Positions 29,822 through 37,328 of a DNA stretch of 40,395 nucleotides are shown one piece after another. Below the pieces are notes generated by a model. That model worked only from the letters and a program-made list of their open reading frames with translations, was not told the origin of the DNA and did no database searches. A program made the translations under genes and the position numbers. The stretch lies in the IMG/VR virus record IMGVR_UViG_3300037247_000370, positions 1-40,395 of that record. One strand, written 5' to 3'. The DNA is from a virus. The stretch's first letter is position 1. The number at the start of each line of letters is the position of its first letter.

Positions 29822-30867
29822 TACTGCTTCCCCGCCCTCTTGTTGGCACCACCAAGTCCCCCACTAGCGGCCTGGTGGGCTCCCATATCCCGATTCGGTG
29901 TGTCGCCCGAAAGTATTGACCCATCATACCCCGCTCCCTTAGCAGGGGATGTAGCTTGTAGGGTGAAGTCACTACCCTCGGCAGTAAACACGGGAGCTGT
30001 CGTTACCTCCCCTAGAAATGTCTCTAAACCAGTTCCATAATCAGATGTATTGTCGTTGACAAGGTTGTTACGAGATATGAAACGAACACCTTGATTCAGT
30101 CCAGATATGCCCGCTACACAATCGTAAAGGATGTTGTTAATGGCGACATTTACTCCTCTATTACCCCCGGGGAAATTAATGGCAATACCAGTATCTTTAT
30201 CATCCCCATCAACGGTACACCCATACACAACGTATACAAAGTCGTTACTCCCCCCCTGAAGGTTCATAGCATGTCCTGCATTACTGAAAAACACACAGTC
30301 TATAATAACCGCACCATTATCTGTCTCAAGACCGTCTAATCCCTGGTTGAAGAATCGACAACCAACCACTACCGTATTATTTTCTGTGTTCAATCCGTCC
30401 CCAGTATTTCCACTGAATAGACAATTCTCAAAAGCAACTCCATTCCCCACAAACGCTCCTGCGGCCCCATTGCTATTAAACTCACAGTTCTTGCATATGA
30501 AACGATCGGCATCTACCATGCTCATTCCATGGCTTGTAGCGTCCTCAAATTTTAGGTTCTGGAAGACATAGTAGATGTTACCGACAGCACCAGAAGATAT
30601 AGCTAAGGTCTCCCCCGTGGCATCTATTGTTGCCTTTCCACCGTCCCCTATTGTTGACGTGTAGCCCTCAAAGACTATAGGAGCCGTAGGGCCGCCGGCC
30701 GTATCCACCTGAACTGTCTCGGTATAGTCCCCATCAGCCTTGACCCATACCTTGTCTCCAGCAGCCACAGTATTCATGGCCTTGTCAATAGTCAGGAAAG
30801 CAAGGGCTTCAGTTAGACCGGTATCCGTATCATCTCCCGTAGCTGCACTAACGTAGTAAGTGGCTAT
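29821..30867 (-). CDS. Right-handed beta-helix protein, apparent ATA start
   Basis: About 348 residues. The N-terminus ATYYVSAATGDDTDTGLTEA matches its paralog at 134-1519 almost exactly and lies upstream of the first ATG (30777). Between that sequence and an in-frame TAG there is a single codon, ATA (30867-30865). It overlaps the upstream stop as ATAG and sits 7 bases after GGAGG. Beta-helix coils follow (VVVGCRFFNQGLDGLETDNG, IIDCVFFSNAGHAMNLQGG). It is probably a tail- or head-attached spike or fibre component. If only the ATG is used, the protein is 318 residues and lacks the conserved first coil. Confidence 0.68.
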   Translation of the reverse strand: MATYYVSAATGDDTDTGLTEALAFLTIDKAMNTVAAGDKVWVKADGDYTETVQVDTAGGPTAPIVFEGYTSTIGDGGKATIDATGETLAISSGAVGNIYYVFQNLKFEDATSHGMSMVDADRFICKNCEFNSNGAAGAFVGNGVAFENCLFSGNTGDGLNTENNTVVVGCRFFNQGLDGLETDNGAVIIDCVFFSNAGHAMNLQGGSNDFVYVVYGCTVDGDDKDTGIAINFPGGNRGVNVAINNILYDCVAGISGLNQGVRFISRNNLVNDNTSDYGTGLETFLGEVTTAPVFTAEGSDFTLQATSPAKGAGYDGSILSGDTPNRDMGAHQAASGGLGGANKRAGKQ

Positions 30868-31292
30868 CTAATCACCTCCCCCTTACTCATAGGGGTGCTG
30901 AAGGCATATGGGATGGGCAAGGTATCCTTGGTCTTCTTCTTGAGCCAGTCCCACCTCTCCTGATCCTGGATTATGGCCTCATTCTGTCGACGTATGTTAG
31001 TCAAATTCCGGGAGAGAATACGCTTTTTCTTCTTGGAGAAGTCCACTGGGCCATACGCTCCCACTATCATGTCTACAAAGGCCGGGGTCACTGCTTCACA
31101 GTTGGGTCCAAGGTCCTCCAGCTCCTCTACAATCCTCTTACCCTTGTGCATCCAGAAGGCCAGGACCCACATACCCGTGTCGGCATTCCAGAAGGTTATA
31201 ACGTCAGGCTCTGATAGACGACGCCTGAAGAACCGGGCTGCGGCAGTATCCTTAACGAGGTGAACTCGTGGATTTAGGACGGTTATACTCAT
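30864..31292 (-). CDS. Hypothetical virion-cluster protein after the capsid gene
   Basis: 142 residues: a compact alpha/beta N-terminal part (VITFWNADTGMWVLAFWMHKG) and a basic helical C-terminus (KKKKRILSRNLTNIRRQ.., RWDWLKKKTKD). Its position just after the major capsid gene suggests a connector or assembly role, but I do not recognise a family. The stop TAG overlaps the proposed ATA start of the next gene. Confidence 0.65.
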   Translation of the reverse strand: MSITVLNPRVHLVKDTAAARFFRRRLSEPDVITFWNADTGMWVLAFWMHKGKRIVEELEDLGPNCEAVTPAFVDMIVGAYGPVDFSKKKKRILSRNLTNIRRQNEAIIQDQERWDWLKKKTKDTLPIPYAFSTPMSKGEVIR

Positions 31293-31320
31293 GGTTTTCC
31301 TCTATCCCTCCCAATAAGAA

Positions 31321-31354
31321 AGGCCAGACCAAGCCTTACAGCCCAGCCTGGCCT
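31321..31354 (-). terminator. Hairpin after the major capsid gene, possible partial terminator
   Basis: On the minus strand AGGCCAG (31354-31348) pairs with CTGGCCT (31327-31321), a 7-bp stem with a 20-base loop. TTCTTATT follows. The T tract is weak, so it may act as an attenuator or mRNA-stabilising hairpin. It lies in the 94-base gap between the capsid gene and the next gene, a common site for such signals in phages. Confidence 0.4.
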
Positions 31355-31386
31355 CTCCGGAGGAGGAGTCTCCTAGATTGTTTACT

Positions 31387-32883
31387 CTATCCCAAAACTT
31401 CCGCGATACCCGTGAGCTTCATCCAGTTCGGTTGCACTGGCATACAGTTCCACTGGCGAACGAACGGGGCCTCCAGGAAGTCCGTGGTCGCACCCGACCC
31501 ACCATGGGCGTGCTTAAAGATACCTTGGTACCCGCCGGACCCGCCGATGGGGGCAATGAATTCCACTTCGGCACCGAACCGAGAGTCAACCTTGGCACCT
31601 GGAATGGCCGGAGGAACGTACCGCGTGATGCCCCCGTTCTTGAGCTTGCCGGAATAGAAGGTGCCACTGTTGGCGTACGTGGAGGTGTAAATCTCACACG
31701 CTCTGGAAGCGAACCTATAGCGGAACGACTCCCAGCCCGCATCAACTTCCAAGGCCCTACCGTTACGGTCATACCGGAAACGACCCGGCTGGTCGGCCAC
31801 GGCCGCGTTGTAGGTGTCCAGGTTGTCAATGAAGCCAATTAGAACACCCATGGTCGTAATCGCAGCGTCAAGCTGCTTACCCGGAAAGGCCTCATAGAAC
31901 CGAGCAAAGTGCCTGTTCAGAGTGCTCTCCGTCAGAGCTGCATTGATAGCAGAGGGGACATAACTCTTGAACTGAGAGTTATCAGCAACTGTAATTCCGA
32001 AGAAGTCGGTAACAGAAACACCGTCTGCAATCCAGGACTCAAGGGAGTTAGGAGCAACCTTTACGGAGTCCTTAATGACGATGATGTCATTATCTCCACC
32101 CGCACCTGCATAGGTAATGCCCCCACCAAGGACCGTAGTCGTTTGGAGGTCCCCGCCGTCCATTCGGCGAAGGGTAATGGTATCAGCCAGAGGGTCTACA
32201 TTGTCAACAGCCACATAGAAGTTGGTATTACGCTTTGTGTTACCATCCGAGCTGAACAGGTCCACGAGCATTCCACCCCGGAACCTATGAACCCTACCAC
32301 TTGCATCAGTCCCGGACAGGTCAATTTCAATCGCCGCTGTATCACCACTCTTATTGGAGACGTTACCACTGGAGTTCCCTAAGTCAGCCAGAGCAAACGA
32401 CGTGGTATCAGTGCTATAGAACACCGAAGACTCTTGCTGGGCCAGAAGGTCACCGACACCCTTGAGGTTCTGGGCAACCACAGACCCAATGCTGGCATTC
32501 AGGCGATCCGCCCTAAGAATCTGGTGGGGCAGATAGAAGTTCCCCCGGTGTTCCACAAGCTGAATGGTAGTTTGGATGAAGGCCGGAGCTGATACCTCAT
32601 CAACCGCTTGGAAGGATTGGGGAGTGTCGTACATGGTAAAGTTGTTCGTGCCCGAGACAACATTTCCACCTACCGGGGACGTAAACTTGGCACCCCCAGC
32701 CACACCAGCAACCCAGGTCTTGAGAACGTTCCACCCACGACCGATACCACGGTTACGAACCACGTTGGTCGAGGACCGAGCGATCATGGGGTAGATTGGA
32801 TCGAGAGCCCAGAGGCTTTCAAAGATCGTGGGCGTGATCTTTTGTTCAAGTGTCAGTTGTATACTGTCGGAAATTGATGCCAT
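31387..32883 (-). CDS. Major capsid protein
   Basis: 498 residues, directly after the scaffold-like gene and before the connector-type genes. The N-terminus (ISDSIQLTLEQKITPTIFES) and a long beta-rich body (FYVAVDNVDPLADTITLRRMDGG, with IVIKDSVKVAP) fit podovirus-type HK97-fold capsid proteins. The segment YDTPQSFQAVDEVSAPAFIQT and the helix around EHRGNFYLPHQILRADRL fit the E-loop/spine-helix order. The start ATG has AAGGA upstream. No protease gene is seen. It is the most likely client of the GroES-like protein; that is an inference. Confidence 0.82.
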   Translation of the reverse strand: MASISDSIQLTLEQKITPTIFESLWALDPIYPMIARSSTNVVRNRGIGRGWNVLKTWVAGVAGGAKFTSPVGGNVVSGTNNFTMYDTPQSFQAVDEVSAPAFIQTTIQLVEHRGNFYLPHQILRADRLNASIGSVVAQNLKGVGDLLAQQESSVFYSTDTTSFALADLGNSSGNVSNKSGDTAAIEIDLSGTDASGRVHRFRGGMLVDLFSSDGNTKRNTNFYVAVDNVDPLADTITLRRMDGGDLQTTTVLGGGITYAGAGGDNDIIVIKDSVKVAPNSLESWIADGVSVTDFFGITVADNSQFKSYVPSAINAALTESTLNRHFARFYEAFPGKQLDAAITTMGVLIGFIDNLDTYNAAVADQPGRFRYDRNGRALEVDAGWESFRYRFASRACEIYTSTYANSGTFYSGKLKNGGITRYVPPAIPGAKVDSRFGAEVEFIAPIGGSGGYQGIFKHAHGGSGATTDFLEAPFVRQWNCMPVQPNWMKLTGIAEVLG

Positions 32884-32885
32884 TC

Positions 32886-32939
32886 TTACTTAGTTCCTTT
32901 GGTGTACCCCCTCTTGTAAAAGTTCAACTCCCATCTCAT
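32886..32939 (-). CDS. Possible 17-residue leader peptide upstream of the capsid gene
   Basis: ATG at 32939-32937, five bases after a very strong GGGGGAGGA ribosome site, encodes MRWELNFYKRGYTKGTK and stops at 32886-32888, two bases before the capsid ATG. The capsid's own ribosome site (AAGGA) lies within this mini-ORF. Translation of the leader could therefore feed ribosomes to the capsid start or regulate it. No homology can be claimed. Confidence 0.45.
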   Translation of the reverse strand: MRWELNFYKRGYTKGTK

Positions 32940-33047
32940 GGTATTCCTCCCCCATCTAGTTATGTAGGATTAGGGAACCATAGCCTACACCTAGCCCACG
33001 AGAAACTACCAGATAGTCCACGGTCTATTAACCACCAAGCAGGCTAC
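32940..33047. other. Non-coding spacer between scaffold and capsid genes
   Basis: With the leader ORF excluded, about 108 bases separate the scaffold stop from the leader ATG, one of the larger gaps in the late unit. I see no convincing promoter (best match TTGGTG, 17 bases, TATCTG is weak) and no clear terminator hairpin. It may hold a phage-specific promoter for high capsid expression that I cannot recognise. Confidence 0.4.
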
Positions 33048-34094
33048 TTAGTTACCTTGCTGAGCCTTGAACACGTTGTGAGCTAGAGTCTCACTTATAT
33101 GCTCGTCAAAGCCCGGATCAGTGGACGATACGTGGTCTGGTTGTTTCGTTGGGTAGATTTCAGCTCCTTGGCCCCCCGGTGCTGGGCCTAAGCCCATTTG
33201 TGGGGTTGATCGGTTAAGAGTACCAAGTGCTTCCAGGGTCGACTTCACCTCAGGAATGACCTCTCGAAGTATCTGGATTCCATTGCCGAACTTTCCATCA
33301 GAAGCATCAAGTCGCCCTCTGACTTTCTCGTCAATCATGTCACGAATGGCCCGCTGGCCATTGGTATCATGCGTCTTCATATAATAGGACATAATCTCGT
33401 CAGAGTCAAGTGCTTTCTGGATTATTTTATCAACTCTGGCTTGTTCTACGTCCGTAACCACCACTTGAAGGGACTCATCCAGGTCCCCAAAGTTAGTACG
33501 TTTATTTTCAAGTATGGCTGTAGTCTTGGATAGGGCCGCTTCCAGGGCTGCAATCCGCTGGGATACACTCCCCTCCCGCCCCTCCTGACCCCTAGAAGCC
33601 CTACCATCATAGGCACCATCATCATTGAACTGATCTTCACCGGGAGAGGATGGGTTATTAGGGCTTTCTCCCATGCTCTCATAGACGATGCGGGCAGCTT
33701 CCTCGACCTCATCACCCGTGAGGCCCATAGAGGCACCAGCCCTGCGGAAGGCACTGATGTCTCCAGTCTCAGCTAGAATTTCCAAGTCAGCCTTTAGGGC
33801 AATGGCCGAATCAGCCTCCTTAGATTTAGCAGAGGCCTCCTGAAACCTGCTGGCCGAGGAAACCCCCTTCTGAGCCAGTTCTACCAGCTTCGAGTGTGTA
33901 ACAGTCTGTTTTTCACCGTCCACAATTATCTCGGTAAGCTGCTGCTCATAGGGATGGGGAGCATTGGCCATTTGGGGGGGCACTGCACTCGCCGGGATAT
34001 TTACCACGGGGTTATTATCCGACTGGTCTTGGGGCATTGGATAGGCATGGGGATTTCCTGCCCCGGGACTACCACTTGTAATTTGATCAGGCAT
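33048..34094 (-). CDS. Scaffold-like head assembly protein
   Basis: 348 residues, acidic, with a Pro/Asn-rich N-terminus (MPDQITSGSPGAGNPHAYP). Helical segments follow (HSKLVELAQKGVSSASRFQE, SQRIAALEAALSKTTAILEN) and a polar C-terminus. Size, composition and the position directly before the major capsid gene match podovirus scaffold proteins. A TAGGAG ribosome site precedes the ATG, and the first bases overlap the end of the zinc-type gene upstream. Confidence 0.72.
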   Translation of the reverse strand: MPDQITSGSPGAGNPHAYPMPQDQSDNNPVVNIPASAVPPQMANAPHPYEQQLTEIIVDGEKQTVTHSKLVELAQKGVSSASRFQEASAKSKEADSAIALKADLEILAETGDISAFRRAGASMGLTGDEVEEAARIVYESMGESPNNPSSPGEDQFNDDGAYDGRASRGQEGREGSVSQRIAALEAALSKTTAILENKRTNFGDLDESLQVVVTDVEQARVDKIIQKALDSDEIMSYYMKTHDTNGQRAIRDMIDEKVRGRLDASDGKFGNGIQILREVIPEVKSTLEALGTLNRSTPQMGLGPAPGGQGAEIYPTKQPDHVSSTDPGFDEHISETLAHNVFKAQQGN

Positions 34095-34479
34095 TTTTCT
34101 TTTCTCCTAGTTTAGTGGAATCGCACTTGCATTTTCGTATCAGCACCTGAAGGCCAGGTTGTCGGTAATACTTCTTGGGCAGCACACCTCGATCATCGGC
34201 ACAGTCTGTTTCAAACACAACCGGATTTACCGTAGTCCAACTCCTTTTGCATTTGTTACAGAACCAGACACATTTTCCGGGGATGGCCTTTTCTACGGCA
34301 CCCTTCCGTATGGGCTTTACATTGTCCTTCTTCCACAGGTTATCCCAACATACATGGTCCTCCCTATGAAACCATTTGCACCAAAGAACTTTAATGCCCT
34401 TCTTTTCTCCTACTCCCCGGTTCTCTCTCCGAAGAAAATCACATATATTACAATCCCATGCAGACCAATTCGTTCTCAT
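34087..34479 (-). CDS. Cys-rich zinc-binding protein, possible homing-type partner
   Basis: 130 residues with CNIC near the N-terminus, WCKWFHREDHVCWDNL (H/C spacing reminiscent of zinc-supported nuclease folds), CNKC, and CKC near the end. Strongly basic and aromatic. It interrupts the usual portal-scaffold order together with the HNH gene next to it. I cannot name the family; a degenerate HNH-like or recombination endonuclease VII-like protein is one option. Confidence 0.6.
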   Translation of the reverse strand: MRTNWSAWDCNICDFLRRENRGVGEKKGIKVLWCKWFHREDHVCWDNLWKKDNVKPIRKGAVEKAIPGKCVWFCNKCKRSWTTVNPVVFETDCADDRGVLPKKYYRQPGLQVLIRKCKCDSTKLGEKKNA

Positions 34480-34516
34480 ATGTTCTATCTCCTACTGCGG
34501 CCCAACCCCCGGAGCC

Positions 34517-34843
34517 CTATCTAGTTTTCCGACAGTGGCAATTAGCACACATAATATCACACTTCTCCACTTCATTTTGGAGAGCACTCCAGCTCTTGTT
34601 AGTCATTTCAGTAACACAAAACAATTTAGTACTCGGGTCCCGGTGATGAAATTCCAAACATCGTGGGTCTTGCATACCACATTCAATACACCTTACCCGC
34701 AAGGACTTTAACCATGCTAGCTTACGATTCCTGGCTTTTTTCTTCTCCGCTCGACATTCCACGGGGTGATTCTGCCTCCACTTTCTCGCGGTATTACGAT
34801 GTGAAATTCTAGCAGCTTCACATGTTAGATCGGCGTATGGCAT
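34517..34843 (-). CDS. HNH endonuclease
   Basis: 108 residues. The C-terminal half is a zinc-supported HNH nuclease: C52-x2-C55, then LEFHHRD (catalytic H66/H67 region), then C99-A-N-C102-H103. The N-terminal half is basic and helical (HRNTARKWRQNHP, CRAEKKKARNRKLAW) and likely binds DNA. The ATG overlaps the portal stop as TAATG. HNH genes at this spot are usually mobile homing endonucleases; those that cooperate with terminase usually lie next to terL, which this one does not. Confidence 0.82.
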   Translation of the reverse strand: MPYADLTCEAARISHRNTARKWRQNHPVECRAEKKKARNRKLAWLKSLRVRCIECGMQDPRCLEFHHRDPSTKLFCVTEMTNKSWSALQNEVEKCDIMCANCHCRKTR

Positions 34844-36903
34844 TACTGTGGGGCGACTCCTGCGGTCATACCTGGAGGTATGCCCATTCCTTCCTGTCCT
34901 TCTCTTGGCATGGCAGCCATGGCCTGAGCCGCAATCTCATCCGGTGGGCCTAGACCAACGGGGAAGTTCCTACCTGTGAGGATTTCCAGAGTGATCTTCC
35001 ACTCTTCAAATCTACTGCGGACTGCCTCGCTTGCCAAGGCAAACTCAATCTTGTTCATAAACCTTTGGACAGCCATCAACTGTATGTCGGGGTTCTGGGT
35101 GTGTTCCCCAACCACCAGAGGACCTGGTTCCTTACCATCCCGGAACATGATAATGATTTGCCAGGTGGCCTTCCGCCATGTCTCCCATATCTCCTTGTCA
35201 GCACCCGGAAAGTCCAGATTCTCTTCCAGGGCTGCTATCCAGAACCGTGTGGGGTCTACAAGCTGTAGGCCAAACAGTTCCTTCAACTCTTCTTTTCGGA
35301 CGTTTCTGTCACGGGGAGTTCTGTCTTTGACGTTGATTTCCACTTCCCAAGGATCAGGGATAGGGTTGTTAGACAACTCCATGAGTCCCGTCGCCGGATC
35401 AATAATGACACCCGCCACGGCGTCGTCGATAGTTGCCAACTCAATAGTGTCCCCCGGACCGAGTCTGTCTTTTGCCACTTGAAGCATCCGGGCATACGCA
35501 CCAGATAAGGCATCAGCCATTCCGTGAGTCGGCAGACCCAACGCAATGTTACCCGTATTGAACAGGAAACCGAGTCCAGCCGCTGAGTCAATTCGTCCAC
35601 TGGTTTCACCTTGGTAGTAGGGGCCTTGGTTTGCCAACCTTTGCATTTGTTCAAGAGCAATCTCCGCAATTTTAGCGGGCATAGTACCCGTGTTGTGGGG
35701 TCCCAATGTAAAGGGCTGACCTCCGGGGTTCAGGGGATCAGGATCAAACTTCTCTACCTTGGGTCGGATTCCGGTTCTCCATCTTTTGAGATCAATGCCG
35801 GACGCTCCAGGAATAAATAGTGTTCCAAACGTATCCAGTTCTCGTATATTCTTGAATAGAGACGCGAACATCTTTTCACACTGGTCATTGAAGGGTATAA
35901 GAGGGTGCACAAAACCACGAGCGAACATCCGACCAATATCTGTATGCCTTGCCACATGGAGCGGACATACCACCCTAACACCTTTCTTCTCGAAATTCTC
36001 ATCGACCAGTATAACGTCTCCAACCTTGATGATGTATCGGGCAACAAACTCTTGGGAATCATCGTAAACATAAATTTCCTCCATCTGAACATAGGGTCTT
36101 CCATCCTTTCTTGCCTGACTCTTACTTGGATCGAACTGGGTCCCTAAGAGGTCATACCTCCGCACCCCTACGGCAGAGCCCGGATCATACCCATGAGGGG
36201 AGATGCGGTCATAGCTCTGCTGTCCCGGAGGGGTCGAGCCCCAGGGGATGTCCGTGGCCCTGAGCCTAGTAAAGGGGTCCTCCTTCATCTTAACATCAAA
36301 CACAGCCTTCATCTTGGCTGCAACCCATTCCATAGGCACCCACCGCACACGGGCTATACCCATGAGGTTATCTATCCCATCCACATATGCCGGGAATCCG
36401 CGTAACTGCCTAGCGGGAACTACCTCTATGATGTCCGGCATGTCCGGATCACCAGTCTCATAGTGACTTATCCCCACAGTTCCATACTTTAGGAAAGGAA
36501 TAACTACCTTCCTCTTGAACTTCTCTTTGGGCATACGAGCTGCCAGAGACCCCAACGCTGCATTAGCAATAGACGCCTTACGCAGGGAGTCAAGAGACTC
36601 ACCCTTCTTTACTGCCACGGGAGATATGTCCATCTTCATGTACCTACCACACTCGATAAGGTACTGACGAACAATCTCCTCAAACCGCATATCAATTTCG
36701 CCCTTACTGTTCTCCCAGGCAATTGATACGTGACCACTCCACCTGTCCATGATCTTGAACTTACGAACCCCGGCTAGGTAAGCATCTATGATCTTCCAGG
36801 TTACCAGGTGGACGTTCATCTCCGTCTCTCCCGGTTGAAGCTCTCTCTCCAGTGCATCAACCAGGGCATCTTCATCACTCTTAGGTGGAAGTTCTAGTCT
36901 CAT
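34843..36903 (-). CDS. Portal protein
   Basis: 686 residues, the size of podovirus portals. It lies between terminase (with one small gene) and scaffold/capsid. Segments such as FLKYGTVGISHYETGDPDMPD and IIEVVPARQLRGFPAYVDG look like the portal wing/stem region. There are later HPLIPFNDQCEKMFASLFKN and ISPYDRISPHGY-type loops, and the C-terminus is Met/Gly/Pro-rich (PREGQEGMGIPPGMTAGVAP). It forms the dodecameric DNA channel at the head vertex. The start overlaps the previous stop as TAATG. Confidence 0.8.
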   Translation of the reverse strand: MRLELPPKSDEDALVDALERELQPGETEMNVHLVTWKIIDAYLAGVRKFKIMDRWSGHVSIAWENSKGEIDMRFEEIVRQYLIECGRYMKMDISPVAVKKGESLDSLRKASIANAALGSLAARMPKEKFKRKVVIPFLKYGTVGISHYETGDPDMPDIIEVVPARQLRGFPAYVDGIDNLMGIARVRWVPMEWVAAKMKAVFDVKMKEDPFTRLRATDIPWGSTPPGQQSYDRISPHGYDPGSAVGVRRYDLLGTQFDPSKSQARKDGRPYVQMEEIYVYDDSQEFVARYIIKVGDVILVDENFEKKGVRVVCPLHVARHTDIGRMFARGFVHPLIPFNDQCEKMFASLFKNIRELDTFGTLFIPGASGIDLKRWRTGIRPKVEKFDPDPLNPGGQPFTLGPHNTGTMPAKIAEIALEQMQRLANQGPYYQGETSGRIDSAAGLGFLFNTGNIALGLPTHGMADALSGAYARMLQVAKDRLGPGDTIELATIDDAVAGVIIDPATGLMELSNNPIPDPWEVEINVKDRTPRDRNVRKEELKELFGLQLVDPTRFWIAALEENLDFPGADKEIWETWRKATWQIIIMFRDGKEPGPLVVGEHTQNPDIQLMAVQRFMNKIEFALASEAVRSRFEEWKITLEILTGRNFPVGLGPPDEIAAQAMAAMPREGQEGMGIPPGMTAGVAPQ

Positions 36904-37316
36904 TATCCCACTATGTCCATAGCATCACAGCCTCGGGGGGGCCAGACATCCTCTTCGGACTCCTTGTCCCCTTCCCAGGATTGTGGGTTGGAAAAATTAC
37001 TCTCCAACCGTGACTGGGACCTATGAATAGCGGCTTGGTCTCCCTGTCCTCGGTTTACAAGGGACATTTCTATCAACCGGTCCACCAGCTTCCCCGAATC
37101 CATCTGGGCCGCTGCCATACGATCCAGACGCTCGCTAATCGTCCTTTCCATGCTCTCTATCCGAGACTCCATCTTTACCATATCAGACATGAAATGTAGA
37201 AGGGAATCCAAACGACGGTTTATCCCTACCAGGCTCTCCTCTTGCTCCTTCTGATAGACTTCAATAGATTGAATGCCCGCTACCAAGTCCCCATAAATGC
37301 CTTTCATAAAGCCCAT
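36903..37316 (-). CDS. Coiled-coil protein between terminase and portal
   Basis: 137 residues after an AGGAGGAGAAG ribosome site. Residues 15-85 form a long heptad-rich helix (QEESLVGINRRLDSLLHFM.., ESRIESMERTISERLDRM). The C-terminus is polar and ends WPPRGCDAMDIVG. No helix-turn-helix is visible, so a small-terminase assignment is not supported. It could be an assembly or packaging accessory factor. Its stop overlaps the portal start. Confidence 0.65.
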   Translation of the reverse strand: MGFMKGIYGDLVAGIQSIEVYQKEQEESLVGINRRLDSLLHFMSDMVKMESRIESMERTISERLDRMAAAQMDSGKLVDRLIEMSLVNRGQGDQAAIHRSQSRLESNFSNPQSWEGDKESEEDVWPPRGCDAMDIVG

Positions 37317-37328
37317 TCTCTTCTCCTC

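Noticed and set aside
29249-30040. 263-codon plus-strand frame across two beta-helix genes
   Set aside because: It crosses a well-supported TAATG junction of two minus-strand genes and has no recognisable product.
32940-33047. Possible sigma70 promoter before the capsid gene (TTGGTG, 17 bases, TATCTG)
   Set aside because: Both boxes match the consensus at only about half their positions; such matches occur by chance.
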